A stretch of 64,000 bases of DNA from Impatiens glandulifera (taxonomy: Eukaryota > Streptophyta > Magnoliopsida > Ericales > Balsaminaceae), in NCBI RefSeq assembly GCF_907164915.1, contig NC_061868.1, positions 24,175,819-24,239,818 of the forward strand, in the 5' to 3' direction. The position numbers and the translations under genes are program-made. The first letter of the stretch is position 1. Each line of letters begins with the position of its first letter. Shown piece by piece: positions 46,069 to 55,600 of the stretch. Under the pieces are notes generated by a model. It was not told the DNA's origin, made no database searches, and saw only the letters and a list, made by a program, of their open reading frames with translations.

Positions 46069-47565
46069 ATGGATATCATTTTCTCTCTACTCGCCTTCAT
46101 TCTATCATCCTTCATCTTCTTCTTCTTTTCCAGAAAATCAAACTCCAAAAACCTTAATCTGCCGCCTGGTCCTCCATGTTTACCCTTTTTCGGTAATCTT
46201 CTTCAGGTTACCCGATCTGGGAAACCTTTCTTTGAGTACGTGAGAGAGCTGTTACCCAAGTATGGACCCATTTTCACTCTCAAAATGGGGACACGAACTA
46301 TGATCATCATCAGCAGTGCGGATCTTGCTCACCAGGCTCTAATCGAGAATGGTCAGAAATTTGCGAGTCGGCCTAAAGAGAACCCGACCCGAATCATATT
46401 CAGCTGTAACAAGTTCACTGTCAATTCGGCTCTGTACGGATCCGTTTGGCGGTCGTTGAGGAAGAATTTGGTGCAGGGAATGCTTAGCACTAGCAGGCTG
46501 AGGGAGTTCCAGAACGTGAGGAACTCAGCTATGGATAAATTCATCTCGCGGTTGCGATCTGAATCAGATTCTAATCAGGGGTTGGTTTGGGTTCTTAAAA
46601 ACGCTCGATTCGCCGTGTTCTGCATACTTCTATCAATGTGTTTCGGTCTGGATTTGGAAGAAGAAACTATAGAGGCTGTGGATCAGTTGATGAAGACAGT
46701 TTTGATCACTCTGGACCCGAGAATAGACGATTTCATGCCAATCCTTAGTCCACTTTTCTCCAAGCAGAAAAAGAAAGCCATGGAGGTACGTGAGGTGCAA
46801 ATTCAGACTCTACTTCCACTAATCGAGAAACGCCGAGCATTGATTAAGAATGACAATATCAATACCAATGACGTCGCCCGCTTCTCCTACCTGGACAGCC
46901 TCTTCGATTTCAAGATCGAAGGGAAAAAAGAACTCACAACGCCTGAAATGGTAACCCTCTGTTCAGAATTCCTAAACGGCGGGACGGACACCACCGCCAC
47001 CGCAATGGAATGGGCCGTAGCCAGACTAATCGAAAACCCAAGCATTCAGTCCAAACTCTACGAGGAAATCAAATCCACAGTCGGGGATAGAAAGTTAGAG
47101 GAAAGTGACGTAGAAAAGATGAGTTACCTAAACGCATTCGTAAAAGAACTTCTACGGAAGCACCCGCCAACTTACTTCTCGCTGACTCATGCAGTGACCG
47201 AGCCGGCGAAGTTAGCCGGATACGACATACCCATTAACGCCAACGTGGAATTCTACTTGCCGGGGATATCGGAGGATCCTAAGCTATGGTCGAAACCGGA
47301 AAAGTTCGATCCGGAAAGGTTCTTGAGCGGCGGCGAGGATGCTGACATTACTGGAGTCACCGGAGTGAAGATGATGCCGTTTGGAGTAGGGAGGAGGATT
47401 TGCCCGGGACTGGGAATGGCGATGGTGCATGTGAATCTAATGCTGGGGCGCCTGGTGCAAGAATTTGAGTGGTTGGAGGATTCGAAAGTGGATTTTGGTG
47501 AGAAATTGGAATTTACTGTTGTTATGAAGAATACGCTTAGGGCAAGGATCAGTCCTAGGGCATGA
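46069..47565 (+). CDS. CYP77A: Cytochrome P450, CYP77A subfamily
   Basis: ER-anchored haem monooxygenase. Characterised Arabidopsis CYP77A members hydroxylate or epoxidise fatty acids in-chain for cutin. The 498-residue frame is complete and intronless, as usual for CYP77A. Start 46069 (gcgccATGG, good context) is preferred over in-frame ATG 45934, because it puts the hydrophobic anchor (DIIFSLLAFILSSFIFFFF) at the very amino terminus. The proline-rich hinge PPGPPCLPFFGN follows. I helix: GGTDTT (oxygen-activating Thr, about residue 305). K helix: KELLRKHPP (ExxR). PERF box: FDPERF. Haem loop: FGVGRRICPG, with Cys as iron ligand. HPPTYFSLTHAV, VEFYLPGISEDP and ADITGVTGVKMMPFG are CYP77A-type. 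All key residues are present, so it is probably functional. The exact substrate cannot be told. Confidence 0.96.
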   Translation: MDIIFSLLAFILSSFIFFFFSRKSNSKNLNLPPGPPCLPFFGNLLQVTRSGKPFFEYVRELLPKYGPIFTLKMGTRTMIIISSADLAHQALIENGQKFASRPKENPTRIIFSCNKFTVNSALYGSVWRSLRKNLVQGMLSTSRLREFQNVRNSAMDKFISRLRSESDSNQGLVWVLKNARFAVFCILLSMCFGLDLEEETIEAVDQLMKTVLITLDPRIDDFMPILSPLFSKQKKKAMEVREVQIQTLLPLIEKRRALIKNDNINTNDVARFSYLDSLFDFKIEGKKELTTPEMVTLCSEFLNGGTDTTATAMEWAVARLIENPSIQSKLYEEIKSTVGDRKLEESDVEKMSYLNAFVKELLRKHPPTYFSLTHAVTEPAKLAGYDIPINANVEFYLPGISEDPKLWSKPEKFDPERFLSGGEDADITGVTGVKMMPFGVGRRICPGLGMAMVHVNLMLGRLVQEFEWLEDSKVDFGEKLEFTVVMKNTLRARISPRA

Positions 47566-47685
47566 ACAGCTTCATGCGTACTTCACTACGTACTACTGCT
47601 ACTGATGGTTTGGAATTAGAATGCTGCTGCCGTACGATATATTATTATTCATAGTATTATTTAATAATGTCTTTTAAAATGTACC
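47467..47685 (+). repeat. Source copy of a tandem duplication: last CYP77A codons and 3' UTR
   Basis: This overlaps the CYP77A stop codon. It aligns with 47711-47858: 'gagtggttggaggattc', 'ttttggtgagaaattgg', 'tttactgttgtta', 'gcatgaacagc' and 'aatgtctttt' recur in order. Confidence 0.85.
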
Positions 47686-47710
47686 GTCTTTTTTTTTTTT
47701 TTTCTCTCTT

Positions 47711-47858
47711 GAGTAGTTGGAGGATTCTGGATTTTGGTGAGAAATTGGGATTTACTGTTGTTACGAAGAATACTCAAGGAAGCCTAGGCATGAACAGCCT
47801 CAAGCCTACGAGATATGATTCCTATTATTATATATTAATGTCTTTTTAAAATGCACCT
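47711..47858 (+). pseudogene. Duplicated 3' end of CYP77A
   Basis: A shorter and diverged copy of the CYP77A C-terminal coding end (equivalent of EWLEDS...DFGEKLEFTVVMKNT) plus 3' UTR. The Trp of the EWLED segment is a stop here (TGG to TAG) and small deletions occur. It begins right after a T-run (47690-47703). With no upstream P450 sequence, it is a partial tandem duplication and not a second gene. Confidence 0.85.
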
Positions 47859-50214
47859 TTCATATTTGTGCTAGTAACCATCTATATATCTATCTTTCCT
47901 TAGTTACTCTTTATATTTTTTTTTTGTTTGGACATGATTTATTTGAATAACCTATACATTAAACATTATTTTACTTTTCTCAAATTTATTTTAAATTATT
48001 ATTTTATATTTTACTTATATAAGCTTTAACTATTTTATTACTTGGTTTCAGATTTGATTATGGATTAGTTAGTTTTTTTTTCTCTTAATTTAATTATAAT
48101 ATTTTTTTTAATCAATTTTCTCATAAATTATATTAACAAAGATATTTAAAAAAAAATATTTTTTTTATTTAATCTTTATAATTTAAGAACCTTTAAATTA
48201 TTTAACAAAAAAAAAATTCAATTTTATAAAATTATTATCAACCATAAATTTTAAGCAAATTAAAATTGTTTAAATAACGCCTACACAAATTTATACCCCA
48301 AATATATGAATTTGTTTCAAATTTATAGATTATATTTGAACGATTAAAATTAAAATTGACATTTGAATTCCAATTTTAGTTCCACAATAATTAACATTAA
48401 ATTGTAATTTAATTATTATATTTGGAAAACTTTAAAACGGTAATCTAATTCTTATGTTTAAAAAAAATATAATAAAAATAATTTGAATATATTATCTATA
48501 TTATTAATATAGTATCAAGAGTTTGTGTTTGGAAGTCGTTTCTTATGAAAAAAAACTATCTTTAGATTAATTTACTAAATTAAAAATATTAGTTTAATAT
48601 TTTAATTTATCAAATTTGATAAAAACAAAATATACGTTTAACTTCATAAATTAAGAAATATATATTAATTAAATATGTTAACTTACTAAATTTAAAAAAA
48701 TATAAAAGTCGATTAAACAATTTAATTTTAAAAAACAATTATCTATTAAACTTAAAGTAAATAATAAAATAATAATATACCTCTTTTACAAAATATATAT
48801 AAAAAAAATTAGAATTATAATTGAGAATTATAAAAATTCAAAATTTAAATTTTATTAAAATTTTAATTTCACATCCAATTCTATACCAAACTAAATAATA
48901 AAAATTGATCCAATTCCAGGCTACCAAACACAACTGTTTTTTATTAGGATTAATTAAATAATATTATTTAGTATCATTTTTTTAAAATAATATTTATTTT
49001 GAAAATAAGGAAATGATATCTTAGTATTTATATTATTTTTGATCATTTTAATTATTTTAATTAATTATTTAATTGATTAGATAGATAAAATAATAATAAT
49101 AATAATAATAATGAATTATTATAATAACCAAATTGTTATTCAAATAAACCATAAAGAGCAAGTTATAAAATCAATTAATTTTTTTTTAAATTTAATTATA
49201 ATTAAACAAAATTTTATTTTTCTCATAAATTATATAAATCAATTCACCATAAATATACTAAAATACTATTATTGAAAAATAAAATTATTTTATCATTAGA
49301 TAGACACCAATTTTGACCCTCTAAATTTTATAATTTTAAATATATCTTGAATCAAAAAATTATTTTAAAATTATTCTTATACAGACTTATTGTACGAAAT
49401 TAAAACAAATAATTAATTTGAGATGACATAGCAATAAATTAAATAAATTTTGAACGATGTAAAATATTCTTATAAATTAATATATACATAAATAAATAAT
49501 TGTGGAGAGAAATTGGAAGATTAAATATGGAAGTGAATGACATAGCAATAATCTGATTTTTAAAAAAAATAATAAATATTCTTTCTTTTCACAATTTTTT
49601 TTTATCAACCAATGACACGATAAAAAGTCAATTTCACATGTTCAATCCCTAATTTAGATGAGACAGGAATTTAAATGAGACAACATGGAGCTCATACTTC
49701 TTTTAAAAAAATTCAACAAAAATTAATTTTTTTAATTAATCCTTTCTTAACAATTGTATCATTCATTTCATTAATTAAAATATTAAAATACTTATGAAAG
49801 GATACTAAAAATTACAATGATGGCGAGGTTTACTAAATGAGGCACATGGAGGAATTTATGGGTCATACCAGAGGATTAAGATGTGACTTCAACCTAAAAA
49901 AAATGGTCAAGAAACAAATAAATTCATTGAGGATTAATTATATTTTGTCATTCCTCGAGTCCAATCTAAAAAATCTATGGCACGAGCTGATGGAGTCCTA
50001 CGTGAACATGTATAGAGATTGTGAAATTTAAAATGTATAATATATGTAGTTCACAAATTGACATTATAAATCGTATTTCATATTTATATCTCCTTTTATA
50101 ATCATGTAAAACTACAACTTATTAAGAATTATAAATGGGTTTTCAGGAATTTACATTAGTGTGTATATGATTTTACATTATTGTGTTCATGGTTTTACAT
50201 AAATTTAGCAAAGC
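47859..50214. other. AT-rich non-coding DNA
   Basis: No recognisable gene. A 64-codon frame at 49837-50031 (MRHMEEFMGHTRGLRCDF...) has balanced composition but no family I know and no promoter or homologue in the window. An (AAT)n microsatellite lies at 49090-49112. Confidence 0.5.
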
Positions 50215-50805
50215 AAATATCACTAGGTAGCGCTTCTTTCACTGTATTAGCTCTGTAAAAAGTAGTGAAGAGAGCTTCACTAGTTATCGCTTCTTTCACT
50301 CTATTAGTGTTGTAAAAACGTAGTGAAGAGAAGAAAGTTTCACTGGTTAGTGCTTTTTTCACTGTATTAGACCTGTAAAAACGCAGTGAAGAGAGCTTCA
50401 CTGGTTAGCGCTTCTTTCACTCTATTGGCGCTGTAAAAATGTAGTGAAGAGAAAGAAGCTTCACTAGTTAATGCTCTTTCACTTTATTAAAGCTGTAAAA
50501 ACGTAGTGAAGAAAAGGAAACTTCACTAGTTAGCGCTTCTTTCACTATATTAGAGCTGCAAAAACGTATGAAGAGAAGGAAGCTTCACTTGTAAGTGTTT
50601 CTTTCACTATATTAGAGCTGAAAAAATGTAGTGAAGAGAACTTCACTGATTAACGCATCTTTCACTCTATTAGCACTGTAAAAATGTAATGAAGAGAATG
50701 AAGCTTCACTAGTTATCTCTTCTTTCACTCTATTTGTGTTGTAAAAACGTAGTGAAGAGAGCTTCACTAGTTAACGCTTCCTTCACTCTATTTAATTGTC
50801 CAATC
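50215..50805. repeat. Minisatellite, about 60-bp unit, nine to ten copies, each hairpin-capable
   Basis: The unit consensus opens GCTTCACTAGTTAGCGCTTC, continues with 'tttcactctattag' and 'gctgtaaaaacg', and closes TAGTGAAGAGA. The CTTCACT start and AGTGAAG end of each unit are inverted repeats. Copy length is 57-63 bp. It is flanked by 'ggttttacat'-type sequence. Open frames across it are repeat artefacts. Confidence 0.93.
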
Positions 50806-51059
50806 GGGTTTACATTAATGCATAAATAGGTTTTCATTACTACGGTCATGGTTTTATATCAATTTACATGCATACATTCTACTGTGTTAATGGTTTTAAA
50901 TCAAATTTACCTACATATATATTTAAGTTTTTACATGAAACTGGAAGTTGAGAGTTGAGATGACAAAAGAAAAGTAAATGGAGTATCAACGTCCATGCTC
51001 AAACTTTCGTCCCATGGTTGTAGTTGTGGAGTTGATAATTCAGCAGTTGTTGGCGTTGC

Positions 51060-52830
51060 ATTTGAAGTCTGGAACGGTAAAACAATTTAAGAGTTGTTAG
51101 TAAATAATAACTTCCAATGAATAACATAATTATGAATGTAGTTAAGCAATGACAAACCAGATTTATTGTTGATTAACTTATTTTTCTTTGTTGATTTTCT
51201 TTTATTTGAATTCTTCTCTAAGCCACCTTTTATTCTCTTACGAGACTCGATTTTTTTCTTAGATTTAATTCATTTGACTAGAATAGAGGTACCCTCACCA
51301 GAAGCTAATCCAACTAGTGGTGTTTGAGTCATTATATCCTATTGTAACTTATTATCCACAAACTTATATTGGCTCAACATCTTTTCTTTCAAATGCCTAT
51401 TCATTTCATCTCTTTATGTTACCTCTATAAATAAATATATAGACAAGAAACACAAATCTCAGTATCGGATATTTTGAAGCTCACTCGGATAAACATTACT
51501 GTTGTCCACCATTGAATATGTTACTCCAAAATAGAATTCTTTTGTCGTTTTACTCCACCTCGTTAATATCTTCATCACGTTTCTCGTCGTGAATATCTTC
51601 AGAATATGACCACACAAAATCCCACCAAAACCAAATTTACGACATCTACATTCAATATTACCACCTATTTTATGAACTATAACTGTATGATGGTATCTTC
51701 TCTTATGGAGAGTTATTTTATATTTTGTGTGTGTTTCAACATCCTTAAATATTTCTACACCACAATCATGGGACTTAAACCATTCTTGTTCAAAACACTT
51801 AAATACCTCATGAGTATAAATCATACTTGCGTCCTTTAAGATCTCAATGGGGTAGGACAAACACGGCACACCAGTAATTGATTTAAAATCAACTTTTAAC
51901 TCATCATATCTACGTTCCTCGATGAGTCTGTTGAAGTGTTTAAAAAATTCCAAGAATTTGTATTTGTAGGAGACATACCTTTTCAACAGACTGTTCATGC
52001 TCTCACATCTTTATGTTGTAGTAATATTAGCACAAAATATATATCGTCCATATGCTAAAGCCTACTTTCACCTAATGCAAAACATGTTTTTCAACCAATC
52101 GTTGTCTTTAAGCGCAAAATTTGTCAACATTTGATTATAGGCTTCAAGAAACTCTCCCTCTTCATCAAAATCAAATATACATGAAGAAAAATCCATCAAA
52201 AACTCTCTGAACAGATGAAACACATATCTTAAATGTATGGATGTATTTTGAAAAATGTGCCAAATACATAGATGATGATTTGATTCAGGCCATTTAGATT
52301 CTAAGGCCTTAGCCATGACCGCGTCTTAATCTGTAAGAATGGTTTTCGGTTTTTTTCCATGCATAGCTGCGGTGAAAGTCTCAAACAACCATTCAAAAGT
52401 CATAACAGTTTTATCGTATAATAGAGATGCACCAAAAATAATAGATTGTTTGTGATGATTCACACCTACAAAAGGCGCAATTGAAAGACCTTCCTTATTC
52501 TTCGTGTAGGCCGTGTCAAAACTAACAATGTCTCTGAAGTATGAAATCGGATCGCATCTTGGCATCAGACCAAAAAATATTCGTTATTAACTCGTCCACA
52601 TCTAGTTAAGAAACATTATAAAAACCGGGATCATTAGATTGTTTTTTTTGAAAATATTCTAATACACCCCCTTATCCCCAAAATTAAATTCTCTAATTCT
52701 TTTCCATCGCAAGTAATTTTTGGAATCACCAGGAAGAAAACCTAAATGGTCCCATCCACCGAATTATTTCTCCATATGAGCATGTGATGCCTTTGCAACG
52801 ATTCTCACATCAGATGCCATCTTAATTTGT
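51060..52830 (-). pseudogene. FAR1-RELATED SEQUENCE / MULE-type transposase-like pseudogene
   Basis: Minus-strand relatives of Mutator transposases. In plants they include domesticated FAR1/FHY3/FRS regulators that act in the nucleus. In order: 'LGFLPGDSKNYLRWKRI' (about 52740); the MULE core SFDTAYTKNKEG, FVGVNHHKQSIIFGASLLYD and MHGKKPKTILTD (52565-52326); MAKALESKWPESNHHLCIWH (52316); ESMNSLLKRYVS (about 51998); a SWIM zinc finger ECRCRKFGFGGILCGH (C-x-C...C-x-H, about 51640); then a basic Lys/Arg-rich tail (51310-51190). Lesions are a stop directly after ILTD (52324-52326, apparently a former Gln codon), stops near 52055 and 52020, and several in the amino part. The amino-terminal FAR1 DNA-binding domain is not seen. 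It could be a decayed FRS gene or a MULE relic; no TIRs were found. Confidence 0.85.
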
Positions 52831-52889
52831 AAGTTTGCAGATACAAAAACATTTCTATGACATCTACATAGATATTCTAGGAATTAAAA

Positions 52890-53157
52890 TTATCTTTTTT
52901 ATGTGTTTGTTATCGGCTACTGAACAACCGGTTATTTTGTTTCTCTACCGGTTGTTGCAATTTTAGAATTGACCGACCTATGCTTGCAATTGTTAATATA
53001 ACTTAGCTGTTTTTCCTCAAATGTTCTACGTATTTAATTCATTTCGGCTACATTTAAAATCGCTGCATTAATTACCACATAAAATTAACCGGCTATATCA
53101 TTATTACCGCCAATAGTTACTTCTTATCGCCCTTGTGCATTTTGGAGGGAAAAATAG
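52890..53157 (+). mobile_element. Copia element 4, left fragment (promoter region of its accessory gene)
   Basis: CCGGTT-rich sequence like the inter-accessory spacers of element 1. Positions 52945-53157 duplicate 62694-62930. No LTR or pol of this element lies to the left, where the FRS pseudogene begins, so the element is truncated or rearranged here. Confidence 0.6.
52945..53157 (+). repeat. Direct duplication flanking element 3, left copy (213 bp)
   Basis: About 95% identical to 62694-62930 by eye. The right copy has about 40 bp more, due to additional TTACCGCC units. Confidence 0.85.
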
Positions 53158-53160
53158 TGT

Positions 53161-54574
53161 GTTGGGTCAAATTATTTTGACTAAAGTTATTTTAATGATG
53201 TATTAGTAAAACTTTGATTAAGAATGAAGCTAAGTCGTCTAATTATTTTTGTGCAGGTGCATCAAAAATATGCTAAGTTAGACTTGGTTTGAAATAGTCT
53301 AACAGATACGTAGTTAGACATGTAGTCTAATAGATACGTAGTTAGACGTGCAATCTAACAGATACGTAGTTAGACGTGCAGTCTAATAGATACGTAATTA
53401 GACGTGTAGTCTAATAGATACGTAATTAGACGTGCAGTCTAACAGATACATAGTTAGACGTGCAGTCTAACAGATACGTAGTTACACGTGCAGTCTAACA
53501 GATACGTAGTTAGACGTGTAGTCTAACAGATACGTAGTTAGACGTGCAGTCTAATAGATACGTCGTTAGACGTGTAGTCTAACAGATACGTAGTTAGAAG
53601 TGCAGTCTAACAGATACATAGTTAGACGTGCAGTCTAACAGATGACAAGTCTGAAGTGAAACGTAGTTAGACGTGCCGTCTAACTCCATTAGACTTTGTG
53701 GTCTAATGGATCTCTCTATTAGACGTGAGCGTCTAACTTCCTTAGACTTGGCAATCTAATGGAGCATGTCTAATGCATCGCTTCAGCAACTGCTTAAAGT
53801 TAGCATCCGTCTACCCACGATCAACTAGTTGTACGCTACTCCTGCTCCACTCATCTGTGTAGTTCAGTACGACAGCCAGTTGCATCCAATGAATGAATGT
53901 CACGTAAGTAAATATTCTTTCCATTAATTATTCTATGCAGGACAGTTCTAGAAGAATATTCGGCGTTCTACCAGTTCGGTACGGCCACAATTTGAGTGCA
54001 CAAAGCATGTTGTACTATTGTACTATGGGCGGCTTTTCAATGGATGCTCACCATGTGTCAATACAAAAGATTCGACCATTGGTGTCTGTCTTATATATAA
54101 AGATCCTCAAGGACAACGGACGAGCTGTTGGTTTTTTGCACTGTCTCAAAAATTATTGTCTACTTGCTCACTTGCTTACTGATTTTGTACATCATCTTCA
54201 AGAGAGAAATAAAATCAAAAACATTGTCTAGTTGAGTGATATTCTTAAATATATTGTACGTTGAACAGAGTCTGTTCTGTTCAACAGTTAGCTAGCCAAT
54301 AAACTGTATTTGATTCAAAGAAGTATAGTGAATCCTTCTGGTGGTTGTAAGAAGGGGTGACGTAGGAGAGTTTTCTCCGAACATCCATAAACAAATTGCT
54401 GTGTCATTTACATTATATCTTTTCTTCTCTCATTGGTTCTTAGCTTCAAACCTGAGCAAATGTTTCCACACTTGAATTGCATCAAAAGTTTGCAAGGGTT
54501 TGTGAAGAATAGAAAGTGATATTAATCCCTAATAGGATTTCTATCAAACCGTTTTCCAGAAGTTGTCATCAATC
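53161..54574 (+). repeat. 5' LTR of element 3 (3' end deleted)
   Basis: It carries the palindromic array (53281-53650), TATA-like 'ttatatataaag' at 54091, and 'gaaggggtgacgtaggag' near 54351. It breaks off after 'gttgtcatcaatc', before the 'ccgatcctatca' terminus seen in element 2, and runs directly into gag. Confidence 0.88.
53281..53650. repeat. 28-bp tandem palindrome array, U3 of element 3
   Basis: About a dozen units with core GTTAGACGTGCAGTCTAAC (7-bp stems GTTAGAC/GTCTAAC, 5-nt centre) plus linker 'agatacgta'. The period is 28 bp. It lies about 450-800 bp upstream of the LTR TATA box. Confidence 0.95.
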
Positions 54575-55600
54575 AACGAACATGAATATATTCTGCGAGA
54601 TCAAGTCCTGCTCCTCTGCTACAGATATTTGGAAAAAGCTGATTCAAATCTATGGCCGTAACATTCAAACTAAAAAGAACCAGAAAGATCAGAAGGTTCT
54701 TATATGTGCTGAAAACAAGTCCAAATGGGCCGATAGCGACTAAGAGGACTCATCTAGTGAAAGTGAAATATAAGTTGTCACATGTTTGATGGCAAATGAT
54801 CAATCCAAGGTAAATGATCTTCCCTCACAAGAGTTTACCAACGAAGAGTTAACTATTGCACTCAATGACATGGCCATTGAGTACAAGAAGTTATCAGATT
54901 CTTTTAATGAATTGAAAGCGAAATATGAGACCAATATCTCCTCTTTATCTCAAATATCTGAACCAAATGTTTCTGAATGGTTGAGCTCTCATCTAAGAAT
55001 GAGATTCTCAAAGAACAGATTCAAACTCTTTCTTTTGAAAACAAAAGGTTAAATTATATTGTTAGTGCTTGAACAAGGTCTGGAGAAGTTGTCAAATATC
55101 AGATTAGTATGTTGAAACTTGTTGGATCCAAATCTGGTTTAGGATTTGATAGTAATGACCCAACCCAGTCCTGTAAGAAGCTAAACTCAGCAACTGACAA
55201 ACTTAAATCAATAAGTTTTGTCAAAGGGAGTCTAACTAACACTAAAACTGATCCAATCCATGAGAAGTTAACTTTAAAAGATGAAATAACTTATGTTTTA
55301 CCGACTGTTAGCTGGCTGAAAAAATAAGTTAGATGCAAATAGCAAGTCTGGCAATCTAAAACCTGACTCAAAGTCAAGGAGTTTTAAAAGAAAATCATCC
55401 TCAAAAGCTAAGGGATCAGTGGCTAGCATAAAGACGTCTGCTAAGTCAAATTCATACGCATTAATTACAAAACAAAATGGGAAATCCATAAAAATAACTC
55501 AAATATGGATTCCTAAGGGACTGATTAACAGAGGACCCAAGTCAACATGGGTACCAAACGATTGTACATATTGTTTTGTGTAGGAACATCCTAGGGACTT
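54575..55600 (+). pseudogene. gag: Copia gag of element 3 (5' deleted)
   Basis: It begins mid-gene at NMNIFCEIKSCSSATDIWKK, continues with QIYGRNIQTKKN and a stop (54742). A coiled-coil segment follows (ELTIALNDMAIEYKKLSDSF, about 54860), then fragments ending in the pre-protease block 'IPKGLINRGPKSTWVPND' (55510-55563). No CCHC knuckle was recognised. Stops and frameshifts are throughout. Confidence 0.8.

Noticed and set aside
47667..47849. 60-codon frame after CYP77A
   Set aside because: Made of the 3' UTR and the duplicated 3' end; no start-proximal P450 sequence.
50195..50401. 68-codon minus-strand frame with internal repeats
   Set aside because: Translation of the 60-bp minisatellite; the frame is lost in later units.
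53281..53650. Regular 28-bp repeats resembling a CRISPR array
   Set aside because: The spacers are not unique, each unit is itself palindromic, the context is a plant LTR, and there are no cas genes.
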